Below, in pieces: positions 63,861-64,000 of a stretch of 64,000 bases of DNA. The stretch lies in assembly GCF_000376105.1 (NCBI RefSeq), contig NZ_AQWM01000007.1, forward strand, positions 459-64,458, in the 5' to 3' direction. Origin of the DNA: Asticcacaulis benevestitus DSM 16100 = ATCC BAA-896. Lineage in GTDB: Bacteria; Pseudomonadota; Alphaproteobacteria; Caulobacterales; Caulobacteraceae. The notes below the pieces were generated by a model. The model saw only the letters and a list, made by a program, of their open reading frames with translations, made no database searches and was not told the DNA's origin. Both the position numbers and the translations under genes were made by a program. Position 1 is the first letter of the stretch; the number at the start of each line of letters is the position of its first letter.

Positions 63861-64000
63861 TCAGATCAATGGACCTCCATCCATAGGATTGGTCGATGCG
63901 GGCGGGCGTTGCTCAACGCGGGCTTGTCGCCACCGGCTATATCCTGATATCATTCTGAGCCTTTTAGCTTTCACTATCGAATCAAGTTGCTGTGAATGTT
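63861..64000 (-). CDS. C-terminal fragment of an unrecognised protein
   Basis: An open minus-strand frame enters from the right edge and ends with a stop at 63861-63863, about 45 codons (HSQQLDSIVKAKRLRM ... PASTNPMDGGPLI). Its stop is followed by a hairpin with a T run. Too little is visible to name it, and it may be a chance frame. Confidence 0.3.
   Translation of the reverse strand, partial: HSQQLDSIVKAKRLRMISGYSRWRQARVEQRPPASTNPMDGGPLI

Noticed and set aside
1-64000. tRNA, rRNA, CRISPR arrays and prophage genes
   Set aside because: Reading both strands I saw no cloverleaf with a CCA-compatible end, no regularly spaced short repeats and no phage structural genes.

Overview
The window reads as chromosomal DNA of an alphaproteobacterium of the Caulobacterales, most likely a Caulobacteraceae member close to Asticcacaulis. 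This placement is inferred from gene content and order (etfB-etfA-hbd beside pduO and a HIG1 protein, argH-lipoprotein-lysA, ftsE-ftsX-YdcF-plsC, secA-parvulin-argJ, ptsP/lysC/ubiG/prmC/DUF4167), from the GC-rich coding style, and from two perfect TTAA-N7-TTAA boxes of the CtrA type. No species can be proven from sequence alone. Coding density is high, no gene-free stretch exceeds 300 bases, and I see no rRNA, tRNA, CRISPR array or prophage.

Layout. 1-1.9 kb is a small accessory patch: the 5' part of an IS701-type transposase running off the left edge, a small exported protein, and a TetR regulator preceded by three GAAC-N3-GTTC operators. 1.8-13.4 kb holds dsbD-like, ptsP, two paralogous chemoreceptors each with a CtrA-type box, lysC, ubiG and prmC. 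13.7-18.2 kb holds DUF4167, DUF1178, a nitrilase, grxC, a frameshifted comF and a BioC/NDUFAF5-type methyltransferase. 18.3-23 kb holds small exported proteins, a MutT hydrolase, argJ and a parvulin lipoprotein. 23-30.5 kb holds secA, two secreted paralogues of unknown function, a secreted M14-type amidohydrolase, plsC and YdcF.

30.5-38.4 kb combines envelope and amino-acid genes: ftsE-ftsX, a zinc-ribbon membrane protein, hpt, a truncated DUF4175 gene, lysA, an LptM-like lipoprotein, argH and tlpA. 38.4-49.5 kb holds a CDP-alcohol phosphatidyltransferase, DUF418, an hbd/etfA/etfB electron-transfer block, pduO and HIG1, a TetR regulator, a GT87 mannosyltransferase-like protein, and a Rieske oxygenase beside an FAD oxidoreductase. 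49.7-57.9 kb holds a stand-alone receiver, asd, rarD, a serine hydrolase, a single-domain protoglobin, an exported methyltransferase-like protein, a DUF4130/radical-SAM DNA-repair pair and cutA. 57.9-63.8 kb holds DUF3597, ahcY with a 20-bp perfect palindrome upstream, a retropepsin-PDZ protein, bioB and amn.

Functional links. lysC, asd and lysA are three scattered steps of the aspartate/lysine route; argJ and argH are arginine synthesis; dsbD-like, tlpA and the glutaredoxin form a thiol-redox set; ftsE/ftsX, secA, the parvulin, plsC and the LptM-like lipoprotein serve envelope biogenesis. The most interesting non-standard signals are regulatory (TetR operator triplet, paired CtrA boxes, ahcY palindrome), structural (a REP-like intergenic repeat in two inverted copies) and degenerative (comF frameshift, DUF4175 truncation, lone DUF4130 without a UDG domain). 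I did not find a convincing wholly new multi-gene system; the best candidate for an undescribed module is the secreted paralogue pair downstream of secA.
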